Source: Pedobacter boryungensis (GTDB lineage Bacteria > Bacteroidota > Bacteroidia > Sphingobacteriales > Sphingobacteriaceae). Taken from it: a stretch of 64,000 nucleotides of DNA. The DNA is taken from the NCBI RefSeq assembly GCF_013204825.1, contig NZ_JABMKV010000001.1, forward strand, positions 1,178,001 to 1,242,000. The letters are read 5' to 3'. Both the position numbers and the translations under genes were made by a program. Positions 15,726-24,337 of the stretch are shown piece after piece (positions within the stretch are counted from its first letter, which is position 1; each line of letters opens with the position of its first letter). Under the pieces are notes generated by a model that was not told the origin of the DNA, searched no databases, and saw only the letters and a list, made by a program, of their open reading frames with translations.

Positions 15726-17501
15726 CTACATTCGCTCTGGCACGTTGATACCCAAAATCTTTGTACCACTTTTTAATACATCAGCTGTAAGCTTGCAAAT
15801 GTTTAATCGGTGTTGTTTTAAAGCCTCGTTTTCTTCTTTTACGATTGGTGGCACTTCGTGATAAAACTTGTTAAACAATTTGGCTACTTCGTATAAATAA
15901 TTAGCTAAAAACGCTGGACTGTATGCTTTGGCTGCATTTGAAATTTCTTCTGGATATTTAGCCAACAGCATAATCATATCCAGTTCTGTTGGAGCTAATG
16001 GAACATTTATTTGTTCCTCTCCTGCAACTAATTTATAATTTGCTTTACTTAATAGCGATTTAATTCTTGCGTGTGTGTATTGAATAAAGGGTCCGGTATG
16101 ACCTTGGAAATCTATCGATTCTGAAGGATCGAACAATAAGCGCTTTTTAGGTTCTACTTTAAGTAAAAAGTACTTTAAAGCACCTAATCCAATGTTGTAA
16201 TATAAGGCTTGTTTTTCCTTATCAGAGAAATCGTTTATTTTACCTAATGCTTCCGTTTTTTGTTTAGCCGTGTCAATCATTTCAGCTACCAAATCATCGG
16301 CATCAACTACAGTTCCTTCTCTACTTTTCATTTTCCCGCTAGGTAAATCTACCATGCCGTAAGATAAATGGTGTAAACCTTTAGCCCAGCTTTTGCCTAA
16401 TTTCTCCAAAATTAAAAACAACACTTTGAAATGGTAATCTTGCTCATTACCTACCACATAAATAGACTGATCCATGTGATAATCATCGTATTTCATTTGT
16501 GCAGTTCCCAAATCTTGGGTAATGTAAACTGAAGTTCCATCGGCACGTAATACGAGTTTCTGATCTAAGCCTTCAGCGGTTAAATCTATCCATACAGAAC
16601 CGTCTTCTTTTTTAAAGAAAACGCCTTTTTCTAAACCTTCATCAACTGTATCTTTTCCTAAAAGGTAGGTATTGCTCTCGTAATAGTATTTATCAAAATC
16701 GACACCTAAGTTTTTATAACTCACTTCAAAACCATCATACACCCAGCCATTCATCTTTTTCCACAAGGCAATCACGTGTTCGTCGCCAGCTTCCCAAGCC
16801 AATAGCATGTGCTGTGCTTGTTTAATTAAAGGAGCATTCTTTTTGGCTTCATCTTCAGTTTGTCCTTCAGCTATTAAAGCTTCAATTTCCTTTTTATATT
16901 CCTTATCGAAGATCACATAGTATTTCCCTACTAAATGATCGCCTTTTAGATTTGCGCTTTCTGGGGTTTCTCCGTTGCCCCACTTCTCCCACGCTAACAT
17001 GGATTTGCAGATGTGAATTCCTCTGTCATTTACCAAATTCACTTTAAAAACTTCGTAACCATCGGCTTTTAACAATTCGGCTACTGCATAACCTAATAAA
17101 TTATTACGCACATGCCCTAAATGCAAAGGCTTATTGGTATTTGGCGAAGAATATTCTACCATTACCTTTTGCCCGTTTGGTTTCACTTTAGCAAAATCAT
17201 CATTTAATAGCTCCGTATTAAATAAGTTTAGCCAATAACTATCAGCTATGCTTAGATTTAAAAATCCTTTAACAACGTTGAAAGCAGTAACTTCCTTTAC
17301 ATTTTGCACTAAATATTCGCCTATTGCGGTTGCCGTTTCTTCTGGAGATTTCTTTGAAAAACGTACAATCGGAAAAACTACTAGGGTAATTTGACCTTCG
17401 AATTCTTTACGGGTTTCTTGTATATTGATGACACTTTCAGCAATTTCTTCGTTATAAATTTGTTTGACTGCGTTAAGTGTTTCGGTAATGATAAAATTCA
17501 T
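15726..17501 (-). CDS. argS: Arginyl-tRNA synthetase
   Basis: A 591-residue class I synthetase of normal length. N-terminal additional domain (residues about 1-110), then VEYSSPNTNKPLHLGHVRNN with the HIGH-type motif HLGH, the Rossmann-fold core, the KMSK-equivalent SGKMKSREG followed by TVVDADDLV, and a DALR anticodon-binding domain ending in ILGINVPERM. It charges tRNA-Arg. Its divergent neighbour is an arginine deiminase gene, so arginine use and arginine breakdown share an intergenic region of 172 bases. Confidence 0.97.
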   Translation of the reverse strand: MNFIITETLNAVKQIYNEEIAESVINIQETRKEFEGQITLVVFPIVRFSKKSPEETATAIGEYLVQNVKEVTAFNVVKGFLNLSIADSYWLNLFNTELLNDDFAKVKPNGQKVMVEYSSPNTNKPLHLGHVRNNLLGYAVAELLKADGYEVFKVNLVNDRGIHICKSMLAWEKWGNGETPESANLKGDHLVGKYYVIFDKEYKKEIEALIAEGQTEDEAKKNAPLIKQAQHMLLAWEAGDEHVIALWKKMNGWVYDGFEVSYKNLGVDFDKYYYESNTYLLGKDTVDEGLEKGVFFKKEDGSVWIDLTAEGLDQKLVLRADGTSVYITQDLGTAQMKYDDYHMDQSIYVVGNEQDYHFKVLFLILEKLGKSWAKGLHHLSYGMVDLPSGKMKSREGTVVDADDLVAEMIDTAKQKTEALGKINDFSDKEKQALYYNIGLGALKYFLLKVEPKKRLLFDPSESIDFQGHTGPFIQYTHARIKSLLSKANYKLVAGEEQINVPLAPTELDMIMLLAKYPEEISNAAKAYSPAFLANYLYEVAKLFNKFYHEVPPIVKEENEALKQHRLNICKLTADVLKSGTKILGINVPERM

Positions 17502-17508
17502 AGGGCTA

Positions 17509-17640
17509 AAATAAGGAAAGAAGTCGGGAAGTCAAAAGAAGGAGCCCGAAAGTCAGAAAGTGTTAAGAACCTCAATAGCCCTAAGAAAACCATCAGTACT
17601 TTCCGAACTCCAAGCTTCAGGACTTTCGGACTCTCGAAAA
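17509..17640. repeat. Degenerate GACTTTC-type short repeats between argS and the deiminase gene
   Basis: Several variants of AAGTCGGGAAGTC, CCCGAAAGTCAGAAAGT, CTTTCCGAACTCC and GGACTTTCGGACTCTCG lie in both orientations, so the stretch can fold. A related cluster (GACTTCCTGACTTTCCGTC) sits at 58041-58085. Looks like a simple degenerate repeat typical of Pedobacter-like intergenic DNA; function unknown. Confidence 0.45.
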
Positions 17641-17646
17641 ATTAAA

Positions 17647-17654
17647 TAGATTTG
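17647..17654 (+). promoter_or_regulatory. Candidate -7 box for the arginine deiminase gene
   Basis: TAGATTTG matches TAnnTTTG and lies 19 bases before the ATG at 17674. The -33 region falls in the short-repeat stretch and has no clear TTG. Confidence 0.45.
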
Positions 17655-17673
17655 CATAACGACAACCAAATAT

Positions 17674-19125
17674 ATGAGTGGGCAGAACGAAAATTTTAAA
17701 GTGAATGTAACTTCGGAAATCGGCAGATTACGTAAATTGTTGATCCATAGTCCGGATAGTGGAATAGGTAAAGTAGTACCTTCTAAAGCACAAGATTGGC
17801 TTTTTGAAGATATTGTTCATTTAGATACCATTCGCAAAGATGAGTACGATTATTATCTCAAATTGTTGATGTATTTCTTAGATCCCGATAAGATTAAAGG
17901 AAAATTAGCGGCTATTGATAGCGAAGCTGCAAATAGAGGTTTTTACAAACCAAACCATCCTAATTTTCATAATTCAGCAAATGTAATTGAAGTACAAAAT
18001 TTGTTAGCTGATATTTTAAAGGATGAATATATCCGAAAAAAATTAACCGCTGCTGTATGTGCCATTGAAGGATGTACCTATAAGCTACAGTTAAAATTAT
18101 CATCTACCGAACCTAAAGAATTGGCTGAAATTTTTATTTCAGGAACAATGGCAGATGATACGATGATTTTTGCCCCTATCCCCAATTTAATTTTTACCAG
18201 AGATGTGGGTACAACCATCAACAACTTTGTTTTATTAAATAAACCAGCCAAAAAAGCTAGGGTTCGCGAAACGATGTTGATGCGCTATATCTTTTTTAAC
18301 CATTCGTTTTTTGAAGCATACAGAGGAAATGTGCTAGAAATTCCAGATCCTACCCAACATTTCTTGCGACCTGGTGATGAGCCGGAGTTTCGCACCACAT
18401 TAGAGGGTGGGGATGTGATGATGGTTGCACCAAATCATGTACTTATTGGGGTGAGTGAGCGTACATCTGAAGAAGGTGCAAACGAAGCGATTAAATTGCT
18501 TTTCGAAAATAATGTTGTAGAAAAAGTAACTGTGGTAAAAATTCCTGCTAAAAGGGATTACATGCACTTAGACACGGTTTTTACTCAAGTAAAACGAGAT
18601 ACTTGGGTAATTTTGCATAGCATTGCACATAGTCCGGTTTATGATGCAAATGAACCTATTCATTTCTTGAAAGAGCCAGAAAAATTAGAGACAACTACTG
18701 CATTGCAGTTTCATAAAAATAATCCAGGTCAGCCTAAAGTTTTTGAACATGTGGAAGCTTTGTTAGATGATATCAGTAGAAATGATTTAGGAAGTAAAAC
18801 TCCAACTCAAGTAATTTATAGCGGTGGAAATGTTTTTCCTTACGATAGTAGAGAGCAATGGACAGATTCATGCAATTTATTAGCCATAAAAGAAGGTATA
18901 GTTTTAGGTTATGATCGGAATGATAAAACCGTAGAGGCATTTAAAGCAAAAGGCTTCAATGTGGCAAAAGTTAAAGACTTTATTGCCGACTTAGAAAGTG
19001 GTAAAATCGATCCTGAAACGGTAACAGATACCTTAATTTTAATGCCTTCTGCTGAATTATCAAGAGCTCGTGGCGGTTTTCATTGTATGAGCTTACCTCT
19101 ATTGAGAGATGATTTAGTTTATTAG
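17674..19125 (+). CDS. Arginine deiminase
   Basis: A 483-residue guanidino-group hydrolase, longer than classical ADI (about 410). The catalytic set is visible: D177 in FTRD, E244 with GGD in LEGGDVMM, H298 and D300 in MHLDTVFTQ, and the nucleophile C471 in GGFHCMSLPL. Expected reaction: L-arginine + H2O to citrulline + NH3. A region of about 75 extra residues between 75 and 155 is not part of the minimal ADI fold. The next gene encodes a CtlX-type citrulline hydrolase, and an arginine decarboxylase gene follows 2.7 kb on. The classical ADI partners (carbamate kinase, antiporter) are absent from this window. Family sure; deiminase rather than other amidinohydrolase likely. Confidence 0.85.
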   Translation: MSGQNENFKVNVTSEIGRLRKLLIHSPDSGIGKVVPSKAQDWLFEDIVHLDTIRKDEYDYYLKLLMYFLDPDKIKGKLAAIDSEAANRGFYKPNHPNFHNSANVIEVQNLLADILKDEYIRKKLTAAVCAIEGCTYKLQLKLSSTEPKELAEIFISGTMADDTMIFAPIPNLIFTRDVGTTINNFVLLNKPAKKARVRETMLMRYIFFNHSFFEAYRGNVLEIPDPTQHFLRPGDEPEFRTTLEGGDVMMVAPNHVLIGVSERTSEEGANEAIKLLFENNVVEKVTVVKIPAKRDYMHLDTVFTQVKRDTWVILHSIAHSPVYDANEPIHFLKEPEKLETTTALQFHKNNPGQPKVFEHVEALLDDISRNDLGSKTPTQVIYSGGNVFPYDSREQWTDSCNLLAIKEGIVLGYDRNDKTVEAFKAKGFNVAKVKDFIADLESGKIDPETVTDTLILMPSAELSRARGGFHCMSLPLLRDDLVY

Positions 19126-19175
19126 TCATTAGTTCATTCGGTTGGGATTATTAATAAGAAATTATCCTAATAACA

Positions 19176-19264
19176 AATGAACAATTGAACTGAACCAATG
19201 AACTAATGAACAACTGAACTAATGAACAACTGAACCAATGAACTAATATACAATTGAACTAATG
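19176..19264 (+). repeat. Imperfect tandem repeat running into the ctlX start codon
   Basis: Units of about 16 bases built on GAACTAATGAACAACT, with variants GAACCAATGAACTAAT and ATACAATT. Four to five units. The final unit GAACTAATGAGCCA supplies the ATG of ctlX at 19262. Most units contain an ATGA, i.e. a start codon overlapping a stop. Confidence 0.65.
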
Positions 19265-20176
19265 AGCCAATCTACCAACCATATCTTAATGATCCGCCCT
19301 GTTGATTTTAAATTCAATGCGCAAACGGCGGTAAATAATAAATTTCAGCAAGCATCTGCACAAAGTGATGTTCAAAACGAAGCTTTAAAGGAGTTTGATG
19401 GTTTTGTAGAAATGTTAGTGGCAAATGGAGTAGATGTAACTGTAATTGATGATACCTTAACTCCTGAAACTCCCGATTCTATTTTCCCAAACAATTGGGT
19501 TTCTTTTCACGCAAATGGCGAGGTTATTTTATATCCTATGTTTTCAGAAAATCGTCGTGCTGAACGGAGAGAAGATATTATTACCAGCATTGGCCATCAA
19601 TTTAAGGTCGATAAAATAACAGACTTAAGCACTTACGAAACGCAAAACTTATTTTTGGAAGGTACAGGGAGTTTAGTTTTAGATCGTGATCATCAAATAG
19701 CCTATGCTTGCAGATCGGTAAGAATGGATGAAAAAGTATTGGCTGATTTTTGTCAAAAAACTGGTTATCATGCGGTTGTTTTTAACGCTGTGGATTCGGA
19801 GGGCTTCCCTATTTACCACACCAATGTGATGATGTGTGTTGGTGATACTTTTGCTGTAGTTTGTTTTGATTCTATTCCTGATCTGAAAGAAAAAGAGAAT
19901 GTTAAGCAAAGGCTTGTGAATTCGGGCAAAGAACTTGTAGCAATTAATTTTGATCAGATGAACCATTTTGCAGGCAACATGCTTCAGGTTAAAAACAAAA
20001 AGAATGAAAGCTTGCTCGTGATGTCGGAACAAGCTTATTTAGCTTTAAAAAAGGAGCAAATCGCCTCGCTAGAAAAACATTGTAAATTAATTTACGCCCC
20101 TTTATATACAATAGAAAAAAATGGTGGTGGAAGTGCAAGGTGCATGTTAGCGGAAATCCATTTACCAGTTAAGTAA
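19262..20176 (+). CDS. ctlX: Citrulline hydrolase CtlX (amidinotransferase superfamily)
   Basis: A 304-residue protein matching the CtlX family described in Francisella, where it converts citrulline to ornithine. Guanidino-hydrolase fold residues: NNWVSFH near residue 80, LEGTGSLVLDR near 127, H in YHTNVMMCVGD near 182, and the nucleophile C294 in GGGSARCMLAEIHLP. Together with the upstream arginine deiminase it would turn arginine into ornithine by two hydrolyses without making carbamoyl phosphate. The gap to the deiminase gene is 136 bases and is occupied by a tandem repeat, so cotranscription is plausible. Substrate assignment rests on family similarity. Confidence 0.85.
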   Translation: MSQSTNHILMIRPVDFKFNAQTAVNNKFQQASAQSDVQNEALKEFDGFVEMLVANGVDVTVIDDTLTPETPDSIFPNNWVSFHANGEVILYPMFSENRRAERREDIITSIGHQFKVDKITDLSTYETQNLFLEGTGSLVLDRDHQIAYACRSVRMDEKVLADFCQKTGYHAVVFNAVDSEGFPIYHTNVMMCVGDTFAVVCFDSIPDLKEKENVKQRLVNSGKELVAINFDQMNHFAGNMLQVKNKKNESLLVMSEQAYLALKKEQIASLEKHCKLIYAPLYTIEKNGGGSARCMLAEIHLPVK

Positions 20177-20249
20177 ACCACATAGAAACATAGAAGACAT
20201 AGTTTTTAAGCTATCATTATTTCGAACGACAACATAATCCTTATTTTAT

Positions 20250-20325
20250 TTGTCCTTCTGAGTACAGCGAAGAATCCCTGTTCAAATGTTGTATTAGAGA
20301 TTCCTCCAAAGTCGGAATGACAAAG
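20250..20325. repeat. REP-like inverted pair
   Basis: TGTCCTTCTGAGTACAGCG followed by AAGAATC on the left and AGATTCCTCCAAAGTCGGAA followed by TGACA on the right form a long imperfect hairpin. Same family as the 9.3-9.9 kb units. Confidence 0.6.
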
Positions 20326-20447
20326 CAACAAATATGTTTTTTTTAGCAGAGCTCTCTTTACCAATTAACTCTTTTATTATAAAATATAATTTGTGTAGCG
20401 TTTTTGAATAGGTAAACGTAAAGGCTAATAAACCTAAACTCATTAAG

Positions 20448-20798
20448 ATGAACCAGAAACTAACAGTCATTAGAACATTTATCGCTCTTTTTATTATTTC
20501 TATTTTCTTGTTAAGCAGTTGCAAGAAAGATCAGCTCATTGTAGATCAAGAAAAAGTATTTATACAGGTAGATCATGGAGATTCTGGTTTCCCTTACAAT
20601 TCTGGCTGGCAGCTTACTTTAAAACCAGATGGTATTGCTGATGTATTGCCTACTGGAGATATCGTTTGGCGAGGCACGTATAAAATTAGCGGCAGTTTAA
20701 TCACAGTCAAAGCTGATAATGTTACCTATAAGTTCGAAATTATATCTAAAACAGAAATTAAAGAAAAAACTTATGGTACGGTGCTAAAATTGCAGTAA
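20448..20798 (+). CDS. Small lipoprotein, lipocalin-like
   Basis: A 116-residue lipoprotein: hydrophobic signal (TFIALFIISIFLLSS) with lipobox LLSSC and the lipidated Cys followed by KKDQ. The mature part (about 85 residues) is beta-rich: WQLTLKPDGIADVLPTGDI, WRGTYKISGSLITVKADN and a C-terminal strand pair, reminiscent of small lipocalin-like domains of Bacteroidota. Function unknown. It lies between the REP element and the PhnA-like gene and is not obviously part of the arginine block. Confidence 0.8.
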   Translation: MNQKLTVIRTFIALFIISIFLLSSCKKDQLIVDQEKVFIQVDHGDSGFPYNSGWQLTLKPDGIADVLPTGDIVWRGTYKISGSLITVKADNVTYKFEIISKTEIKEKTYGTVLKLQ

Positions 20799-20809
20799 CA
20801 GCCCATACT

Positions 20810-20844
20810 TGATTAATACCCTTTAAATTAATTTAGTATTTTCG
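20810..20844 (+). promoter_or_regulatory. Candidate promoter of the PhnA-like gene
   Basis: TTG at 20810-20812 and TATTTTCG (TAnnTTTG with one change) at 20837-20844, spacing 24; ATG follows at 20862. Confidence 0.4.
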
Positions 20845-20861
20845 CAGAAAATCTAAATTCA

Positions 20862-21440
20862 ATGTCTTTACAACAACAATTGCTAACACGTGCTAATCAC
20901 CAGTGCGAATTATGTACTTCCCAATCTAATTTATCAGTTTACGAAGTTCCACCAATTAGTAATGCCAATGCAGACAACAGCATTATTACTTGTAAAACAT
21001 GTTTAGATCAGATAGAAAAAAATGAGCAAATTAGCGCTGACCATTGGAAAATACTAACAGAAACCATGTGGTCTGAATTTGCGCCTGTGCAGGTTGTGGC
21101 TTGGCGTATGTTAAGTCGGTTAAGAAATGAAGGTTGGGCTGCTGATAGTTTAGACATTTTATATCTTGATGAAGCAACTTTAGAATGGGCTAAAAAAACT
21201 GGAGATCATGAACAAGATGGTACGGTAGAATTTCATCAGGATAGCAATGGAGCTCGTTTATATGAAGGTGACACTGTTGTTTTAATTAAAACGCTAGATG
21301 TTAAAGGTTCCACTATAAGTGCCAAATTAGGTACGGTTGTTAAAAATATTCGTTTGGTGCATGATAATACTGAGCAAATAGAGGGCAAAGTAGAAGGACA
21401 AACGATTGTGATTTTAACAAAGTATTTAAGGAAAGGTTAA
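20862..21440 (+). CDS. PhnA (YjdM-like) zinc-ribbon protein
   Basis: A 192-residue protein with an N-terminal zinc-binding region (CELC near residue 15 and CKTC near residue 46, two CxxC knuckles) and a C-terminal PhnA domain: DGTVEFHQDSNGARLYEGDT, VVLIKTLDVKGS, and the SH3-like end GTVVKNIRLV...IEGKVEGQTIVILTKYLRK (shortened). Despite the old name alkylphosphonate uptake protein, the family's role is unclear. It is monocistronic with a long repeat-rich 3' region. Confidence 0.88.
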   Translation: MSLQQQLLTRANHQCELCTSQSNLSVYEVPPISNANADNSIITCKTCLDQIEKNEQISADHWKILTETMWSEFAPVQVVAWRMLSRLRNEGWAADSLDILYLDEATLEWAKKTGDHEQDGTVEFHQDSNGARLYEGDTVVLIKTLDVKGSTISAKLGTVVKNIRLVHDNTEQIEGKVEGQTIVILTKYLRKG

Positions 21441-21476
21441 TTTTCCAGTACATAGAACAATAGTTTATTAATTAGC

Positions 21477-21606
21477 TGTCAGTCTGAGCTTGTCGGAGAC
21501 CTAATAAAAATAAATTACGCTATCGGTTGGTGTCTCCACCGACCGAAGTTTTGTATAAATTGAAACATTAAAAAGTTAAGTCCTTCGACAGGCTCAGGAT
21601 GACAAT
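21477..21606. repeat. Composite inverted repeat (BIME-like)
   Basis: Outer arms GTCAGTCTGAGCTTGTCGGA (21478 on) and AGTCCTTCGACAGGCTCAGG followed by ATGAC (21578-21604) are REP-like units in opposite orientation. Between them is an inner hairpin CGGTTGGTG/CCACCGACCG near 21524-21545. Resembles bacterial interspersed mosaic elements. Confidence 0.65.
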
Positions 21607-21663
21607 ATTTCTTTATTACATCAAACTGAGCAAGCTTAAATAGTAACGCGAACTTAATAGTGC

Positions 21664-21720
21664 TAAACCTGATGGAAACGAACATGTAGCGAAGCGAAAT
21701 AAAGTGTACAGCAGGGCTTA
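21664..21720. repeat. Dispersed ~57-bp element, copy 1
   Basis: Starts AACCTGATGGAAACGAACAT, continues with the core AGCGAAGCGAAAT and ends ACAGCAGGGCTT. Its reverse complement matches 35021-35078 (CCTGC, ATTCCGCTACGCT, ATCAGGT in the same order and spacing). Confidence 0.6.
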
Positions 21721-21871
21721 AGTTTCCGATAAAAAACTGTTTTTGCTTTTCGACTGTTATTCATCAATTATATACTTTTCGTAAAAGTTTATGAACTGAG
21801 TGGATTAATTTTAAACTACTACATTAATTCTCGAATTAAAATTACATTTTTGCAAAAATTATTTGATATAA

Positions 21872-23266
21872 ATGCAGAGTTACTCCGAATTTCTTGATCT
21901 AAGTGTTGGCTTTCCACAAGAGGGTTACAGCGTTATAGACGATGAATTATATTTTCAGGATCTAAATTTAATGGAAATGATAGAAACCTATGGCACTCCA
22001 TTGCGTTTCACTTATTTACCCATGATTAGTAAGAAGATTCAACAGGCTAAGTTGTTGTTTCAGCAGGCTATTATTAAAAATAATTACCGTGGCGATTATA
22101 AATATTGCTACTGCACTAAAAGTTCTCACTTCCGTCACATTGTTGAGGAAGCGTTAAAAAATGGTATTCACTTAGAAACTTCTTCGGCATTTGATATGCC
22201 AATGATTGAGGCTTTGGAGAAAAAGGGTGCATTAACGAAAGACATTACTGTAATTTGTAATGGTTTTAAAACGTACCAATACAAACAATATATCATTGAT
22301 ATGTTGCACGATGGGTTTAAAAACATTATTCCAGTTTTAGATAATAAAGAAGAATTTAATCTTTATGATGATGAGGTGGAAATGGATACTCCGTGTAATT
22401 TAGGAATCCGTATTGCTGCAGAGGAACAACCAGATTCTCAATTCTATACTTCACGTTTAGGTGTACGTATGGAAGATGTTATCGATTTTTACAACAATAA
22501 AATTTCTGCAAATCCTAACTTTAGAGTTAAGTTATTACACTTTTTTATTAACTCTGGCATTACTGATTCTCCTTATTACTGGAACGAATTAGAAAAATAT
22601 GTAACCCTTTATTGTAAGTTCAAAAAAATTAATCCAGAACTAGATACCTTAGATATTGGTGGCGGTATGCCATTTAAAGATAGCTTGGTATTTGATTTCG
22701 ATTACGAATACATGGTAAATGAAATCGTTAAACGGATTAAAGAAATTTGTGCTGAGCATGATGTTGTTGAACCAGATATTATTACAGAATTTGGTAAATA
22801 TACAGTAGCAGAAGCATCAGGTATTTTATATAAAGTACTAGGTCGTAAGCAACAAAATGACCGTGAAAAATGGTTGATGTTAGATGGTTCTTTTATTACA
22901 AATTTGCCAGATGTTTGGGCATTGAACCAAAAATATATTCTATTGCCAATTAATAATTGGGATGCAGAATACGAACGCGTAAACTTGGGTGGTATTACTT
23001 GCGATGGTCAGGATTATTACAATCAAGAAGCGCACATGAATAGTGTATTTATGCCGAAAACGCGTAAAGTACAATACCTAGGCTTCTTTAACACTGGTGC
23101 TTATCAGGAAGTTTTGAGTGGTTATGGAGGTATTCATCACTGTTTATTACCAAGTCCAAAGCATGTAATTATTCGCAGAAATAGAGATGAGACTTTCAAT
23201 TTTGAAGTTTTTGGAGAAGAACAAAACAGTAAACAGGTTTTAAAAATTCTGGGTTATACTTCTTAA
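21872..23266 (+). CDS. speA: Arginine decarboxylase, PLP-dependent (fold type III)
   Basis: A 464-residue alanine-racemase-fold decarboxylase of the short Bacteroidota arginine-decarboxylase type. Visible features: YKYCYCTKSSHF with the PLP-binding Lys near residue 90, ETSSAFD, GIRIAAEE, the glycine loop TLDIGGGMPF near 265, and TEFGKYTV where E contacts the pyridinium. The second-subunit active-site residues lie near NLGGITCDGQDYYN, with the catalytic Cys. Expected reaction: arginine to agmatine + CO2, entry to polyamine synthesis. No agmatinase or agmatine deiminase gene adjoins it. Ornithine or lysine as substrate cannot be fully excluded. A terminator follows at 23286. Confidence 0.85.
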   Translation: MQSYSEFLDLSVGFPQEGYSVIDDELYFQDLNLMEMIETYGTPLRFTYLPMISKKIQQAKLLFQQAIIKNNYRGDYKYCYCTKSSHFRHIVEEALKNGIHLETSSAFDMPMIEALEKKGALTKDITVICNGFKTYQYKQYIIDMLHDGFKNIIPVLDNKEEFNLYDDEVEMDTPCNLGIRIAAEEQPDSQFYTSRLGVRMEDVIDFYNNKISANPNFRVKLLHFFINSGITDSPYYWNELEKYVTLYCKFKKINPELDTLDIGGGMPFKDSLVFDFDYEYMVNEIVKRIKEICAEHDVVEPDIITEFGKYTVAEASGILYKVLGRKQQNDREKWLMLDGSFITNLPDVWALNQKYILLPINNWDAEYERVNLGGITCDGQDYYNQEAHMNSVFMPKTRKVQYLGFFNTGAYQEVLSGYGGIHHCLLPSPKHVIIRRNRDETFNFEVFGEEQNSKQVLKILGYTS

Positions 23267-23285
23267 TTGAATTTCAATGTATATT

Positions 23286-23319
23286 AAAATCCTTCCTACA
23301 AAATGGGGAGGATTTTTTT
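23286..23319 (+). terminator. Rho-independent terminator of the arginine decarboxylase gene
   Basis: Stem AAAATCCTTCC / GGGGAGGATTTT (one mismatch) with a short A-rich loop, followed by a run of T, 20 bases after the stop codon. Confidence 0.75.
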
Positions 23320-23332
23320 ATGCGCCCAGCTA

Positions 23333-23410
23333 GTCATTCCCGTGAAACGGGAATCGTAAAGCACAATGATATAAATCGCATTACGATTCTCGATTAAATT
23401 TTGGAATGAC
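23333..23410. repeat. Nested inverted repeat
   Basis: Outer arms GTCATTCC (23333-23340) and GGAATGAC (23403-23410), inner CCCGT-GAA-ACGGG and AATCGTAA/TTACGATT. A second type of intergenic palindrome, distinct from the CCTGAGC family. Confidence 0.65.
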
Positions 23411-23490
23411 GAAAGAGAGTTTGAATAAACTCAACTATTTTCTATATCTTCAACTTCCCTATTTAAATTTACATCTAAACATTTACGCTT

Positions 23491-24213
23491 ATGCTTAAAG
23501 ACGTTAACTTAAATAAGGTTTTTGTAATTGACATCGAAACTATTCCATTGTATGAATATTTTGAGCAAATGCCCTTACAAATGCAATCTCTGTGGGATAG
23601 CAAAACTCAATTTCTTAGAAAAGACGATAAAACACCATCAGACTTTTATGAAAGAGCTGGCATTTGGGCCGAATTTGGCAAAATCATCTGTATTAGCGTA
23701 GGGCTATTTCATACACACAAAGGCAAACTGCACTTCAGAGTAAATTCTTATTTTGGCGATAATGAGGCTGAAGTTTTAAATCAGTTTAACACATTACTCT
23801 CCAAACAATCAAAAGATCTTGTTCTTTGCGCACATAACGGTAAAGAATTTGATTTTCCTTATATCTGTCGTAGAATGTTGGTGAACAGCATTCCTATTCC
23901 TCCGCAATTACAAATTGCTGGCAAAAAGCCCTGGGAAATTAATCACCTTGATACCATGGAATTATGGAAATTTGGAGACTATAAAAACTATACTTCTTTA
24001 AATTTATTGGCAGCTATTTTCAATATCCCTACACCAAAAGATGATATTGATGGAAGTATGGTTAAGGATGTATACTACCAACAAAATGATTTACAACGCA
24101 TTGTAACCTACTGCCAGAAAGATGTAATTACCACCGCACAAATTTTATTACGTTTTAAAGGAATGGAAGCAATTTTAGCAGAAAACATTACAATTGCCTC
24201 ATCAAAAAAATAA
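23491..24213 (+). CDS. Predicted 3'-5' exonuclease of the PolB exonuclease-like family
   Basis: A 240-residue DEDD-type exonuclease. Exo I: FVIDIETIPL with D and E near residues 14-16; Exo II: CAHNGKEFDFPYICRR with the Asp near 124; Exo III: YCQKDVITTAQI with the final Asp near 211 and Tyr of a DEDDy arrangement. This matches the stand-alone family related to the proofreading domain of DNA polymerase B. Likely acts on single-stranded DNA or RNA; cellular role not established. It begins after a palindromic repeat and ends with a hairpin, so it is a single-gene unit. Confidence 0.88.
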   Translation: MLKDVNLNKVFVIDIETIPLYEYFEQMPLQMQSLWDSKTQFLRKDDKTPSDFYERAGIWAEFGKIICISVGLFHTHKGKLHFRVNSYFGDNEAEVLNQFNTLLSKQSKDLVLCAHNGKEFDFPYICRRMLVNSIPIPPQLQIAGKKPWEINHLDTMELWKFGDYKNYTSLNLLAAIFNIPTPKDDIDGSMVKDVYYQQNDLQRIVTYCQKDVITTAQILLRFKGMEAILAENITIASSKK

Positions 24214-24225
24214 ATAAGTAAAAAT

Positions 24226-24275
24226 AGCTGCAGATTAATAAATCATTGTTTAATCTCTTAATCTGCGGCCAAAAA
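24226..24275 (+). terminator. Hairpin after the exonuclease gene
   Basis: GC-GCAGATTAA (24226 on) pairs with TTAATCTGCGGC (24258-24269); loop of about 19 bases; followed by AAAAAATTTT rather than a pure T run, so termination is only probable. Confidence 0.45.
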
Positions 24276-24337
24276 ATTTTGATGATATAAATAAAACTGA
24301 TTGGCAAAATCATCGATAAACGTTACCTTAGTGATTA

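Larger units (their letters stand above)
21441..21871. other. Repeat-bearing intergenic region before the arginine decarboxylase gene
   Basis: 431 bases without a gene. Holds an inverted REP-like pair (21477-21606) and a second dispersed element (21664-21720). The final 90 bases are AT-rich; TACATTTTTG near 21843-21852 is a possible variant -7 box for the decarboxylase gene. Confidence 0.6.

Noticed and set aside
17391-17645. 84-codon frame spanning the argS start and short repeats
   Set aside because: Begins inside argS and continues through degenerate repeats; no family.
19679-20032. 117-codon minus-strand frame in ctlX
   Set aside because: Shadow of the CtlX coding sequence.
23333-23410. 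Possible riboswitch or small RNA before the exonuclease gene
   Set aside because: The structure is a simple nested palindrome similar in style to other intergenic repeats; no known riboswitch core.
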